Shown here one piece after another: positions 25,785-33,985 of a DNA stretch of 47,876 nt. The stretch comes from Bryobacterales bacterium (GTDB lineage: Bacteria > Acidobacteriota > Terriglobia > Bryobacterales > UBA6623): the NCBI GenBank assembly GCA_026713545.1, contig JAPOOG010000163.1, positions 1 through 47,876 of the forward strand, read 5' to 3'. The notes beneath the pieces are model-generated. The model was not told where the DNA came from, made no database searches, and saw only the letters and a program-made list of their open reading frames with translations. The translations under genes and the position numbers were made by a program. Position 1 is the stretch's first letter. Each line of letters begins with the position of its first letter.

Positions 25785-26756
25785 CTATTGAGTTACCAGC
25801 ACCGGCCCGGCGCCCGAAGCCGCGGCGTGCCGCGAACGCGAGACCGGCATGAAGAGCGACCGCTGGACCGGCTCGGTCTTTGCGATGGCATGCAGATCGG
25901 GGTAGTGGGCCAGGAGTTCTAGCGGAGCTTCCACCGGCTCTTTGTTCGTCATCTCGATCAGATCGAGCGCGTTGACGACTGCCTTGCCCTGAAAGTGATT
26001 GCTGGTGACGACGTAGGTTCTGCGGGCCTGTCCGGCGATTTGGTCGATGCGCGTTTTCCACTTCGCCAACTGCTTGCGGGAATAGAGATAGTTGGAGCGC
26101 GCATCGACCCTCCGTATGCCGCTGCGGCCGTTGGCATCGCTGTCGTGGCGGAGCCACTCCTGGTAGTTGCGGCCGTGGAACCGCACGTAGCCGACTGGCG
26201 AAGTGACGTGGGCCGTTGGGGGCAGGCAGTGATCCATTTGGGGTTGGTCGATGTTGCAGAAGCCGATCCGCTGATCGATCAGCAGATCGAGCGAGGCTTG
26301 GCAGTTCCAACTCGAATGCCGGAACTCGGCGACGAGGGGGAAATGTCCGAAAGCCCGTTTCAACCGAACAAGGTAATCGCAGTTTTCCTTGGTGAGTCGA
26401 AACGTCCAGGGGAACTGCAATAGCAGACAACCAAGTCGCCCCGTCTCGGCCAGAGGGGCGATGCCGTCACTGAACTGCTTCACCTCGCCGCGCAGGATCG
26501 TGTGCTCGTGGGTAAAGCCGCGGTACAGCTTGGCCGTGAACTGGAAATCGCGGCGATGCTCGACCTTGCGGACCCACAACCGCGCCAGCTCCGGGCGCAG
26601 CGGGCGGTAGAACGAGGTGTTGATTTCAATCACTGGGAAGTAGCTGGCGAGATACGACGCTTCGTGAAATCCGGCGAGACGCAACCGGGGGTAGACGACG
26701 CCGTTCCAATCCTTGTACGACCAGCCGGCCGGTCCTACTCGAATGTTTGCCTGCAT
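25785..26756 (-). CDS. DUF72 (YecE-like) protein
   Basis: A 323-residue protein with the DUF72 TIM-barrel pattern: the N-terminal VGPAGWSYKDWNGVVYP, ASYFPVIEINTSFYRP, DFQFTAKLYRGFTH, CLLLQFPWTF, LVAEFRHSSW, YVRFHGRN and the C-terminal YVVTSNHFQGKAVVNAL. The family function is unknown; it folds like sugar isomerases and endonuclease IV. AAGGAG six bases before the ATG and a near-consensus promoter at 26798-26826 support the start. It is monocistronic. Confidence 0.92.
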   Translation of the reverse strand: MQANIRVGPAGWSYKDWNGVVYPRLRLAGFHEASYLASYFPVIEINTSFYRPLRPELARLWVRKVEHRRDFQFTAKLYRGFTHEHTILRGEVKQFSDGIAPLAETGRLGCLLLQFPWTFRLTKENCDYLVRLKRAFGHFPLVAEFRHSSWNCQASLDLLIDQRIGFCNIDQPQMDHCLPPTAHVTSPVGYVRFHGRNYQEWLRHDSDANGRSGIRRVDARSNYLYSRKQLAKWKTRIDQIAGQARRTYVVTSNHFQGKAVVNALDLIEMTNKEPVEAPLELLAHYPDLHAIAKTEPVQRSLFMPVSRSRHAAASGAGPVLVTQ

Positions 26757-26797
26757 CGGAATCTCCTTGTCTACGTTTTTTGTTCGCTTTTTATTCT

Positions 26798-26826
26798 ATT
26801 CTACTGCAAGGGCCGTCAAGTGTCAA
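26798..26826 (-). promoter_or_regulatory. Housekeeping-type promoter of the DUF72 gene
   Basis: On the minus strand TTGACA and TAGAAT are separated by exactly 17 bases, about 42 bases before the start codon. TAGAAT occurs twice in an overlapping TAGAATAGAAT. It is the clearest sigma-70-type promoter in the window. Confidence 0.75.
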
Positions 26827-27205
26827 GGGCTGTGTCGGAACGTGTCAACGCCCAATAGAAATGTCCCCTTCTACGTCAAGAGAGAATCGTCGTCGTGGCT
26901 GTGGGAATATGGGAATCGCGGCAGCGATTTCCAAGGACGGTGGGAGGGGTGGAAAACCCTGGCATGGACCGGCCGGTGTGCTCGCCGGGGCAAGAGGGTT
27001 TTCCACGCTTTCCATCCGGCCGTCATTTCCACACCCCTCCGCTCCGCCGCGCCGTTGTTTCCACGGCCGGGTAGCGTCGCCAAGGGTGGTCCGCCGCTGA
27101 CGGCCGCGGTAGCGCCGCCCTGCGAGGCCGCGGCTCTAAGCGCCGCCGCGAGGCGCGCGCAGGCGTAGCGGCCAGATAGCCTCCTTCACGCCTCGGGTCG
27201 CGAAA

Positions 27206-27429
27206 CATGGCCTTTTCCGTTCACCGGCCCTCTGGCATTTCTTCTGGAGCGAACTAGGCGCCGCCCATGGTTTTTCACGAATCACGAGACACGGCCTTTC
27301 CCGAAACACGGCTCTTTACCAGTTGCCGCCTTGCCGCCTTTCCCTGCCCGTCCGGCGTTCCCTGGTTGAGCAACCCCCAGCCCGGCTAACCGGTTTTTCA
27401 CGAAACATGAGACACGAATCACGGCCCTT
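27206..27429. repeat. Repeat families E and C in the gap before the Nramp gene
   Basis: The 720-base gap 26757-27475 has no gene. Its left part (26880-27200) is GC-rich, with GGCCG and CGCCGC clusters and short inverted pieces such as GGAAAACCCT and AGGGTTTTCC. From 27206 a block (CCGTTCACCGGCC, then CTTCTGGAGCGAA, then CGCCGCCCATGG) matches 43068-43125 and runs into family C words (TTTTTCACGAATCACGAGAC at 27269). A further C run follows at 27391-27429. Confidence 0.65.
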
Positions 27430-27471
27430 TATCGCGTGCTGCGGCCGTCAGATGGTGAGATACGCGGGCTA
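27430..27471. repeat. Dispersed repeat family A, 3' fragment (copy 5)
   Basis: Only the last 42 bases of the element are present (TATCGCGTGCTGCGGCCGTC, then GATGGTGAGATACGCGGGCTA). The fragment abuts a family C run on its left and ends eight bases before the Nramp-like start codon. Confidence 0.7.
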
Positions 27472-27478
27472 AGATGTG

Positions 27479-28849
27479 ATGGCCCCCATGACCGCGCAGC
27501 AAGTCCGAGATCCCTATGCGCTGACATCAGCGGATGTCGAGAACCCGCCTCGCTCGCTAGCGAACCTGATTCGCAAGCTCGGTCCCGGCATCATCCTGGC
27601 CGGATCGATCGTCGGATCCGGCGAGTTGATCGCCACCACCGTCCTCGGAGCGGAGAACGGCTACACGCTGCTGTGGCTGATCGTCGTGAGCTGTGTGATC
27701 AAGAACATCATTCAGAACGAGCTCGGGCGTTACGCGATCGGAACCGGAGAGACCACTCTCGAGGCCTTCGATCGGATTCCCGGACCTCGCTTGGGCGTCT
27801 CCTGGGTCGTGTGGCTCTGGGTGCTCATGATCGCCGGGACGGTGCTTACGATCGGAGCCATGCTGGGCGCGATCGGAGAAGTGCTGAACATGCTCGTTCC
27901 GGCCGTCCCGATCAACGTTTGGACGTGGCTGATCGCCGCTGTGAGCGTGATGATCCTTCTCGTTGGCGAATACGGCCTCATTGAGAAGGTCTCCATGGTT
28001 CTCGTTTCCTACTTCACGCTGATGACCGTGCTTGCGGGAGCGATGCTCGTCACGCAGCCGGAGTATTTCTCGTGGGGGCGCGTGCTCGAAGGCTTCACGT
28101 TTCAGAGACCCAGCGGGGGGCTGTTGACGGCGGTAGCGGCGTTCGGCATCACGGGCGCGGGCTCCGTCGAGCTGTTCATGTACCCCTACTGGTGCATCGA
28201 GAAGGGCTACGCGCGCTTCGCCGGTCCCAGGGACGGTTCGACGGTTTGGCGTGATCGGGCGCGGGGATGGGTTCGGGTGATGGGCGTCGACATCATCAGC
28301 TCGATGGCGCTCTACACCGTGAGCACGATAGCGTTCTATCTGCTCGGCGCGGGAGTCCTGTTCGGAGCGGGGATCGTGCCCGAGGGTTCGGAGATGATCC
28401 GGTCGCTTTCGACGATGTATACCCAAACCCTCGGAGATTGGACGCAGCCGCTGTTTCTGCTGGGGGCGGTGATCATTCTCTATTCGAGCGTCTTCGCCGC
28501 CGCGGCGGCCCACCCGAGAATGCTTGCGGACGTGGTGGGGATGCTGGGGCTCTATGACAGGCACGACTATCGCCGCCGGTTGAGGGTCACTCATGTCTTC
28601 GTCGTGATCTATCTGCTGCTTCCGGCGGTCTGCTACCTCTTCGTGGGCGAGCCCGTGATCATGGTCAAGCTCGGCGGCACGGCGGAAGCCCTGTTGCTGC
28701 CGGTCGTCGGGTTCTCGACGATCTACCTGCGCTACAAGCACCTGCCCAAGACGATCCTGCCCAAAGGCTGGCTCACGCTCGGGCTGTGGGTGACGTCCGC
28801 CGTCATGGCGTTCATGATGGCCTACGCGATCATCGTTCCGCTGTTGTAG
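27479..28849 (+). CDS. Nramp-like metal ion transporter, atypical
   Basis: A 456-residue integral membrane protein with about eleven hydrophobic helices, recognised as Nramp-related by the first helix LGPGIILAGSIVGSGELIAT and by overall topology (LGRYAIGTGETTLEAFDRIP after helix 2, AVAAFGITGAGSVELFMYPY at helix 6). Classical Nramp has DPGN in helix 1 and MPH in helix 6 for metal binding. Here the positions read GSIVGSGE and ELFMYPYW, so manganese/iron transport by the classical site is doubtful, and a different ion or substrate is possible. The start is GTG 27476, ATG 27479 or ATG 27488; none has a ribosome-binding site, and the repeat fragment ends just before them. Confidence 0.82.
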   Translation: MAPMTAQQVRDPYALTSADVENPPRSLANLIRKLGPGIILAGSIVGSGELIATTVLGAENGYTLLWLIVVSCVIKNIIQNELGRYAIGTGETTLEAFDRIPGPRLGVSWVVWLWVLMIAGTVLTIGAMLGAIGEVLNMLVPAVPINVWTWLIAAVSVMILLVGEYGLIEKVSMVLVSYFTLMTVLAGAMLVTQPEYFSWGRVLEGFTFQRPSGGLLTAVAAFGITGAGSVELFMYPYWCIEKGYARFAGPRDGSTVWRDRARGWVRVMGVDIISSMALYTVSTIAFYLLGAGVLFGAGIVPEGSEMIRSLSTMYTQTLGDWTQPLFLLGAVIILYSSVFAAAAAHPRMLADVVGMLGLYDRHDYRRRLRVTHVFVVIYLLLPAVCYLFVGEPVIMVKLGGTAEALLLPVVGFSTIYLRYKHLPKTILPKGWLTLGLWVTSAVMAFMMAYAIIVPLL

Positions 28850-28901
28850 TCCGCAGGGCCGGAACGGCGGCCGAGGCCGTCAGGCTCCACGTTCGATGCG
28901 G

Positions 28902-29085
28902 TTAGCCTGCATTTCTCACCACGCGGCGAGGCGAAGTCCGTGAGAGGGCCGTCAAGACGAGGCGCGCGCCGCTTGGCGCGCGCAGGCGTACTTGAACCGT
29001 ACGTTGAGCACGGCAAGCAAGCGCAACGAAGTCATGGCGGTCGTATCGCGTGCTTCGACCGTCGGGTGGTGAGAAATGCAGGTTA
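28902..29085. repeat. Dispersed repeat family A, copy 4
   Basis: This 184-bp copy begins TTAGCCTGCATTTCTCACC and ends GTGGTGAGAAATGCAGGTTA. It lies between the convergent ends of the Nramp-like gene and the DUF4258/DUF2283 pair. It fills nearly all of the 28850-29101 gap. Confidence 0.87.
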
Positions 29086-29101
29086 ATGCTCGCTTGACGG
29101 G

Positions 29102-29308
29102 TTATGCGTTCACTTTTGGTTGATGCTCGAAGGCGAAATCCCGGATGTTGGCGCTCTCCGCGGCATGCTCAATCGTCATCGAGACCAGGTTTCCCTTCTC
29201 GTCCAGGTCCAGGTAGATGTTCTCAGACACCTCTCGGGTCTCGGCGACCAGCTCCGAGGTGAACTCAATCAGTGCGGTGTCGGTATCTTCAAAGTAATTG
29301 ATCTTCAT
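29102..29308 (-). CDS. DUF2283 protein, possible antitoxin
   Basis: A 68-residue protein with the DUF2283 pattern: KINYFEDTDTALIEF, then TREVSENIYLDLDEKGNLVS and MTIEHAAE. It overlaps the preceding DUF4258 gene by four bases (ATGA). The pairing of these two small domains is recurrent in bacteria and is thought to be a toxin-antitoxin-like module. That role here is inference. Confidence 0.82.
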   Translation of the reverse strand: MKINYFEDTDTALIEFTSELVAETREVSENIYLDLDEKGNLVSMTIEHAAESANIRDFAFEHQPKVNA

Positions 29309-29550
29309 CCTCTTTCCTTTCTCGGATACCTCCGATCGAAGAATGCATTGTGAACCGTTTCCCCATCTGCCAGCAGAATGACGCGCAGAAAAGCTCTCTT
29401 TTCCTCAACCCAGACCCACTTTCTGATTCTTCCGTCCGACTGGATTTTCTCCTCCACCGGATCGCGGATAGCGGCGAGAATCCATTCATCCCGAATCTCC
29501 CGTCGATCAGGTCGACTCCGACTGTGGTCGAAGTAGCGGGTGGTTTTCAT
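29305..29550 (-). CDS. DUF4258-like small protein, possible toxin
   Basis: An 81-residue basic protein with the pattern of DUF4258: a short N-terminal helix (DRREIRDEWILAAIRDP), then DGRIRKWVWVEEKRAFLRVI and HNAFFDRRYPR. The fold is related to RelE/BrnT-like small ribonuclease toxins. It is coupled by a four-base overlap to the DUF2283 gene. Its start lies 182 bases beyond the stop of the res-like gene, with no gene between, so it may be the last part of the defence operon or a separate unit. No clear ribosome site is seen. Confidence 0.72.
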   Translation of the reverse strand: MKTTRYFDHSRSRPDRREIRDEWILAAIRDPVEEKIQSDGRIRKWVWVEEKRAFLRVILLADGETVHNAFFDRRYPRKERG

Positions 29551-29732
29551 GGATTCATTTTCTGAATACCCGCCAAGTCATGCCTGGCGGATATGCCATC
29601 GCGTCAAGTGGCCTGCCGGCCCGCCCGATTCATCTTCTATGATTTTGACCGGCATCGTGATACAGGGCAATAGACTTGTGTCGGCAAGCGAACGCCGCGT
29701 TCCGCAACCACCCCGTCTCCGACGCTCTTCTT

Positions 29733-32540
29733 TCAAGCAGCGGTCGCGCGCGAATGCTTCGCGAGAATATCCTGGATGTCTCCGGGAGACAGCGATACGT
29801 CCCAGTACCAGCGCCCAAAGCCGCCGTGCGCGTTGACGGCGTTGACCCACTCGTCGAGGAACCGGCGCTTGGTTCGGTTCTGATCGCTGTCCTCTCCCTT
29901 GGTTTCCAATACCAGCATGTCGCCCGATTTGAGCCGGATGAGGAAATCGGGGCGGTACTTCCGCACCACTCCGCGATGGATGTAGAACACTTCGAAGCCG
30001 AGGTGGTCGTTTTTCACCCAGGCGGCCACCTTGGGGCTGTGGTCGAGCGCAAAGGACTCCGACGCTTCCCAGGTGCTGTCATAGACGCAGAAATTGATGT
30101 GGCTGCGCGCCGTGCGCTCGCAGGGCTTTCCGGTGTACCACGTCATCATGTCGCCGGTTGAACGGATGGGCCGGTCCCGGTCGAACACCGGCTCCAGGCT
30201 CTCGGTGTTCTCGAAGCGGATCGCCTCCCAGATATGCTGGACCACCTTGGTCATGTTGAGCGTGATGATGAGGCGCCGCATGAGATCGTCACGAAGGAAC
30301 AGGGCGGGGGTGATGCTGATTCTGTCCGAACGGATGAATTGCTCGACCAGCCGCACAAGCTGGGCCAGCAGGAACGCCCTGCCGCCCCGCCAGCTCTCCT
30401 GCATCTGGTCATAAACGTCCCGCGCGGTCTCGAAGATGATCTTTTGTGTGCGGTTGTCCCGCGCCAGCTTCTCCAGGTCGATGGTTTTGAGCTTCGTCAC
30501 GTCCGGCTTGCCCTCGACGATCGGAGCGATTTCGGCGATTTTTGCGGTCGCGCTCGCGTCGAGTTCCAGGACCGCCGCCTTGCCCCAATCCAGCGACAGG
30601 CGCGGGCGGTAGTTGTGATCGATGCGGATTACGTTCGGCCAGGAGATTTCGAAAGCCGCTTTGGCCGCTACCGGCTCGATGGCGGTCTTGGGCTTTGGCG
30701 GTGGCGGGGGAGTATCCCCTCCGCCTTCATGAGGCAGAAAAGTGAAGGGCACGCCGAAAATGTTGACGTGCTCCGCCGTGAATAAGCCCGTGTCCGGGTT
30801 CACGTCGTAAGACGTGCGCCGTAGGCCGCGCCCGACGACCTGCTCGCAGAGAAGCTGGCTGGTGAATGCGCGCAGGCCCATGATGTGGGTTACCGTCTTC
30901 GCGTCCCAGCCCTCCGACAGCATTCCGACGGAAATCACTTTCTGGATCTGCGCCCCTTCCCTTCCGGGTCGGCCCACGGTGTCCACTTGCCGGCGTAGCA
31001 ACTCGGCCTGCTGTTTTTTGGTCAGCTTGCGTTTGCGGCTGCCGTCGGCGTTTTCTCCGCTCTCGCCGCCGACCTCCGCGATCGGCTCCTCGGCGGCCTC
31101 GGCCTCGCCCAGGACCTTCGAATCGATGTGCAGAGTCCGCTCCGGGTTGCATAGTTCGGTGATACGCACCTTCCTGTGGTCGAACGCATACTTGATCCGG
31201 GCCGCCGTCTCGGTGCGGTTGGCTACGGTGATCATGACCGGCGGGGTGTTGTCCTTCCGCTTCGCCCAATCCCTGGCGGTTTCGCGCCAATCGTAGCCGA
31301 GCAGGTAATAACCGTTCATGACCAGGTCAGGCAGCGGCTCCTCGGGCTTGGCCCGCCGGTTCAGGTCGTCCTTGACCTCGGCGTCGTTGTAGATGTGGTA
31401 GAGGCGGGATTTATAGGTCTTGGCGTCGGGCACGGCGTCGTCGCGAACCACGACGCGCGGGGTCTTGACCAGGCCGGACTCGATGGCGTCGTTCAGGCCA
31501 AAGTCGCTCACGATCCAGCCGAACAGCGCTTCCTCGGAACTCCGTTTGCCGGACGGCGCGAACGGCGTGGCGGAGAAGTCGTAGCAGGCGAGAATGCTCC
31601 GCGACCTGTGGATCCGGTCGAGGCCGCCGACCCACTTGGTCGCTTCCTCGACTTCAGCCTTGGCAATGCCTCTGACCTTCGAGCCGGCGGGAACGCGCCA
31701 GGCGTGATGCGCCTCGTCGTTGATGACCAGGAGATTCCGGGCGTTCGCCATGTCCCCGAGCACTTCACGGACATAGGCTTCGTCGCTCTTGGCCCCGCGC
31801 TTGTCCACGCCTCGCTTTCCGGCGATCTTCTCCTCGGTCTCCCAATTGAGCGCGTGCCAGTTGCGGACCACGACTTTGCCTCGGCGCAGCTTGTCGAGCA
31901 GGGCCGAAGGAACGATGTGGAAGTCTTTGTAATAGTTCTCCGGATGAGACGATTCCAGCACGGCCAACCGGCTCTTGACCGTGAGACCCGGTGCGATCAC
32001 CAGGATGTTCTTGGCGAACCTCGCATCCTGGGGATGGGCGGCCTTGTTCAGGACATGCCAGGCGATGACCATCGCCATGACGATGGTCTTGCCCGAACCG
32101 GTCGCCATCTTCGCGCACAGCCGCTGGAACGTCCCCCCGTCGGACGGAATGTCCACGCCGACCTTGTCCGCCGCCGGCGCCTCGGCGAGCCAGATCAGCG
32201 TCTCGGCGGCCTCGAGCTGGCAGAAGAAAAACCGCCGGCTGTCGAACTCCTCGGGGTTCGTCCAGTGCTCCAGCAGCCGCTTCGTGATTCCCGTAACGCC
32301 CTGATACCCGGCCTCGCGCCACGCCCTCACGCGCGGACGAATCCGGTTCACCAGCGGAATCTCGACAAACACGCCGGGGTCGTCGAATGCCTTGGAGTCG
32401 CTCGACGCCACCACGTATCCCGCCGGACGACGGCCGTCCGCAAGATCGAACAATCGCGTCTGCCGGTCGTAGCGCCAATGCTTCGCCGGCTCCTCGTAGG
32501 GCGAGTTGACGATCAGCCGGTCGATGGTTGCTCGGGCCAT
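29733..32540 (-). CDS. Type III-like restriction helicase/nuclease subunit
   Basis: A 935-residue Res-like protein: an SF2 helicase followed by an endonuclease domain. Visible are a Q-like aromatic motif (FFFCQLEAAETLIWL, about 105-119), Walker A KMATGSGKT (144-152), the DEAH box in LVINDEAHHA (about 275), the motif VI-like QVVGRGLRRTSYD and a C-terminal PD-(D/E)xK-like site (YRPDFLIRL then LVLETKG, about 862-882). It should form a restriction complex with the methyltransferase encoded at 33985-36525. ATG 32540 overlaps the TAA of the HepT gene by one base (TAATG), and the true family N-terminus begins there, so an earlier in-frame start is rejected. It is the last of five overlapping genes. 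Confidence 0.92.
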   Translation of the reverse strand: MARATIDRLIVNSPYEEPAKHWRYDRQTRLFDLADGRRPAGYVVASSDSKAFDDPGVFVEIPLVNRIRPRVRAWREAGYQGVTGITKRLLEHWTNPEEFDSRRFFFCQLEAAETLIWLAEAPAADKVGVDIPSDGGTFQRLCAKMATGSGKTIVMAMVIAWHVLNKAAHPQDARFAKNILVIAPGLTVKSRLAVLESSHPENYYKDFHIVPSALLDKLRRGKVVVRNWHALNWETEEKIAGKRGVDKRGAKSDEAYVREVLGDMANARNLLVINDEAHHAWRVPAGSKVRGIAKAEVEEATKWVGGLDRIHRSRSILACYDFSATPFAPSGKRSSEEALFGWIVSDFGLNDAIESGLVKTPRVVVRDDAVPDAKTYKSRLYHIYNDAEVKDDLNRRAKPEEPLPDLVMNGYYLLGYDWRETARDWAKRKDNTPPVMITVANRTETAARIKYAFDHRKVRITELCNPERTLHIDSKVLGEAEAAEEPIAEVGGESGENADGSRKRKLTKKQQAELLRRQVDTVGRPGREGAQIQKVISVGMLSEGWDAKTVTHIMGLRAFTSQLLCEQVVGRGLRRTSYDVNPDTGLFTAEHVNIFGVPFTFLPHEGGGDTPPPPPKPKTAIEPVAAKAAFEISWPNVIRIDHNYRPRLSLDWGKAAVLELDASATAKIAEIAPIVEGKPDVTKLKTIDLEKLARDNRTQKIIFETARDVYDQMQESWRGGRAFLLAQLVRLVEQFIRSDRISITPALFLRDDLMRRLIITLNMTKVVQHIWEAIRFENTESLEPVFDRDRPIRSTGDMMTWYTGKPCERTARSHINFCVYDSTWEASESFALDHSPKVAAWVKNDHLGFEVFYIHRGVVRKYRPDFLIRLKSGDMLVLETKGEDSDQNRTKRRFLDEWVNAVNAHGGFGRWYWDVSLSPGDIQDILAKHSRATAA

Positions 32541-32881
32541 TACGCCGTCTCCGGCGGCGTTAGCGGTTCGAGTTGGGCGACCAGATAAGGAATGTCTCGC
32601 TGCACGGTCTCCCACACGCGCTTCAAGTTCACTTCGAAGTATGCGTGCACGAGACGATGCCGCAAGCCGATGATCTCGGGCCAGGGAATCTCGGGATGCG
32701 CCTCTTGCGTATCGGCGCTGACACGGGATGCAGCCTCGCCGACGATTTCCACCGCTTTCAGAATCGCGAGCTGCGTCATGCGGTCTCGCTCGAACTCCGG
32801 GAAGGTCCGCCCGGCGGCGAATTCCGCTGCTTCTCGCGCCGCCAGCAGCATGTCGAGCAGACAGGCGTCGTCAGGCCGCAT
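32540..32881 (-). CDS. hepT: HepT-like HEPN toxin (DUF86)
   Basis: A 113-residue helical protein of the DUF86/HepT group. The RNase motif Rx4HxY is intact in RHRLVHAY, and TQLAILKAVEIVGEAASRV is the usual preceding helix pair. In the described HepT/MntA system, HepT is an RNase that MntA silences by adding AMP to the Tyr of this motif. ATG 32881 lies 11 bases inside the upstream mntA frame, and the stop overlaps the res-like start. A longer frame upstream is an extension inside mntA. Both active residues being present argues that it is functional. Confidence 0.9.
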   Translation of the reverse strand: MRPDDACLLDMLLAAREAAEFAAGRTFPEFERDRMTQLAILKAVEIVGEAASRVSADTQEAHPEIPWPEIIGLRHRLVHAYFEVNLKRVWETVQRDIPYLVAQLEPLTPPETA

Positions 32882-33182
32882 AGATCGTCTCGGCGGATTC
32901 GAGAATAGCCTTGCGGCGGATGTAGTTTCGGCTCTTTTCAACCGCCGTGTGTTCGACCAGATCCACATCCCGGCCGAGCATTCGGCTTAACTCGTTCTCC
33001 ATTCGTGCGATATCCAGGAGCGTGTGGCGCGCTTGCGAATCGAAGCGCACCAGTAAATCAATGTCGCTGGCCGGTCCGAAGTCGTCCCGCAACACGGAAC
33101 CGAACAGCGCAAGCTCGGTGATCAACCAGCGTTTACTGAAGGCGGCGATCTTGTCAGGGGCAATGTCGATATGCGCGTTCAT
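32871..33182 (-). CDS. mntA: MntA-like minimal nucleotidyltransferase antitoxin
   Basis: A 103-residue minimal nucleotidyltransferase. The catalytic pattern GSx10DxD is exact in GSVLRDDFGPASDID, and DVDLVEHTAVEK gives the third acidic region. In known systems it AMPylates HepT. ATG 33182 overlaps the TIR gene stop by four bases (ATGA), and its own end overlaps hepT by 11 bases. The order mntA then hepT with overlap marks a complete toxin-antitoxin module nested inside a restriction-modification operon. Confidence 0.9.
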   Translation of the reverse strand: MNAHIDIAPDKIAAFSKRWLITELALFGSVLRDDFGPASDIDLLVRFDSQARHTLLDIARMENELSRMLGRDVDLVEHTAVEKSRNYIRRKAILESAETIYAA

Positions 33183-33985
33183 GTCTGAAATGCCCGGTTT
33201 GCGTCGATTTTGAATCCGGCGGTCTTCAACTCCTTGATAATCCCCATCTTCCAACCGCCCGAATCGTCAAATGGGATATAGAGCACGCCATCGTAGTCCG
33301 AAGGCTTTTCCACGTCGTCCTGCACCAAGGCGCAGACTCGTTTCCGGCCAAGTTTGCCAATGAAGTACCCGAACTCGAAAATCACGTTCTGCCTGGCCCG
33401 TGGCTTGCGATTATTTTTATCGTCCTGAAGAGCACCCACGTCGTCCGGCGTCAGCAGGGCCACGGTGAACCCGACTTGCGCATGTTCCTCGAACTTCTCG
33501 ATGATGGTGCGGCCCTGGTTCGCCTGCTCGTGTAATATCACCGGAACCAGATCCAGCTTTTCGATGAATCTGGCTACCTCGTTCTTGGCGCCTTCATCCC
33601 TGCCATGGACAATAAAGACTTCATTCGTGCTTAGCTGTTCGTTCTCGCGTGTCTCAGAAGGTTTTGGCGTCTGATTTTCATCTTCCCAATACTCCTCGAT
33701 CTCCTCAATCATGGATATGAGTACTACCCCCGCTGATTTTAGGCCTCTCAAATAGATTGCTTGGTATTCTGAATCAGATAAGGGTACTATCGGAGAGAAA
33801 TGGATATTAGTAAAGTCTCCAATGTGTCTCGACTCGTTCCCAAACGTGTTTGTGATAGCAACCTGGGTGTCTCTTCGCCACTTCTCAAACTCAGGCGAGT
33901 CGTGCCTTAGGTTCTCTAGTTCGTGTATTGCATCCAATACTTTCCGCAGCCGTTCCAGAGCCTTGGCTTTTGTTGGTCGCGCCAT
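33179..33985 (-). CDS. TIR-like nucleotide-binding effector protein
   Basis: A 268-residue protein. The C-terminal half (from about residue 120) is the predicted nucleotide-binding TIR-like domain known from Cap12/Pycsar TIR effectors: NEVFIVHGRDEGAKNEVARF, VILHEQANQGRTIIEKFEEH, VALLTPDDVG, ARQNVIFEFGYFIGKLGRKR. The Glu in NVIFEFG is in the place expected for the NADase catalytic Glu. The N-terminal half is helical (LERLRKVLDAIHELENLRHD, FEKWRRDTQVAITNTFG) and probably a sensor or oligomerisation part. It is not STING-like and no membrane segment is seen. ATG 33985 overlaps the methyltransferase TGA by one base; GTG 33988 is an alternative. Bases 33650-33960 are clearly richer in A and T than the neighbours, hinting at separate acquisition. 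Confidence 0.87.
   Translation of the reverse strand: MARPTKAKALERLRKVLDAIHELENLRHDSPEFEKWRRDTQVAITNTFGNESRHIGDFTNIHFSPIVPLSDSEYQAIYLRGLKSAGVVLISMIEEIEEYWEDENQTPKPSETRENEQLSTNEVFIVHGRDEGAKNEVARFIEKLDLVPVILHEQANQGRTIIEKFEEHAQVGFTVALLTPDDVGALQDDKNNRKPRARQNVIFEFGYFIGKLGRKRVCALVQDDVEKPSDYDGVLYIPFDDSGGWKMGIIKELKTAGFKIDANRAFQT

Noticed and set aside
29569..29590. CCGCCA/TGGCGG inverted repeat as a terminator between res and the DUF4258 gene
   Set aside because: The stem is only about six bases and no T tract follows on the minus strand.
31176..32588. Long plus-strand open frame opposite the res-like gene
   Set aside because: The minus strand encodes a full helicase with Walker A and DEAH motifs; the plus frame has no family pattern.
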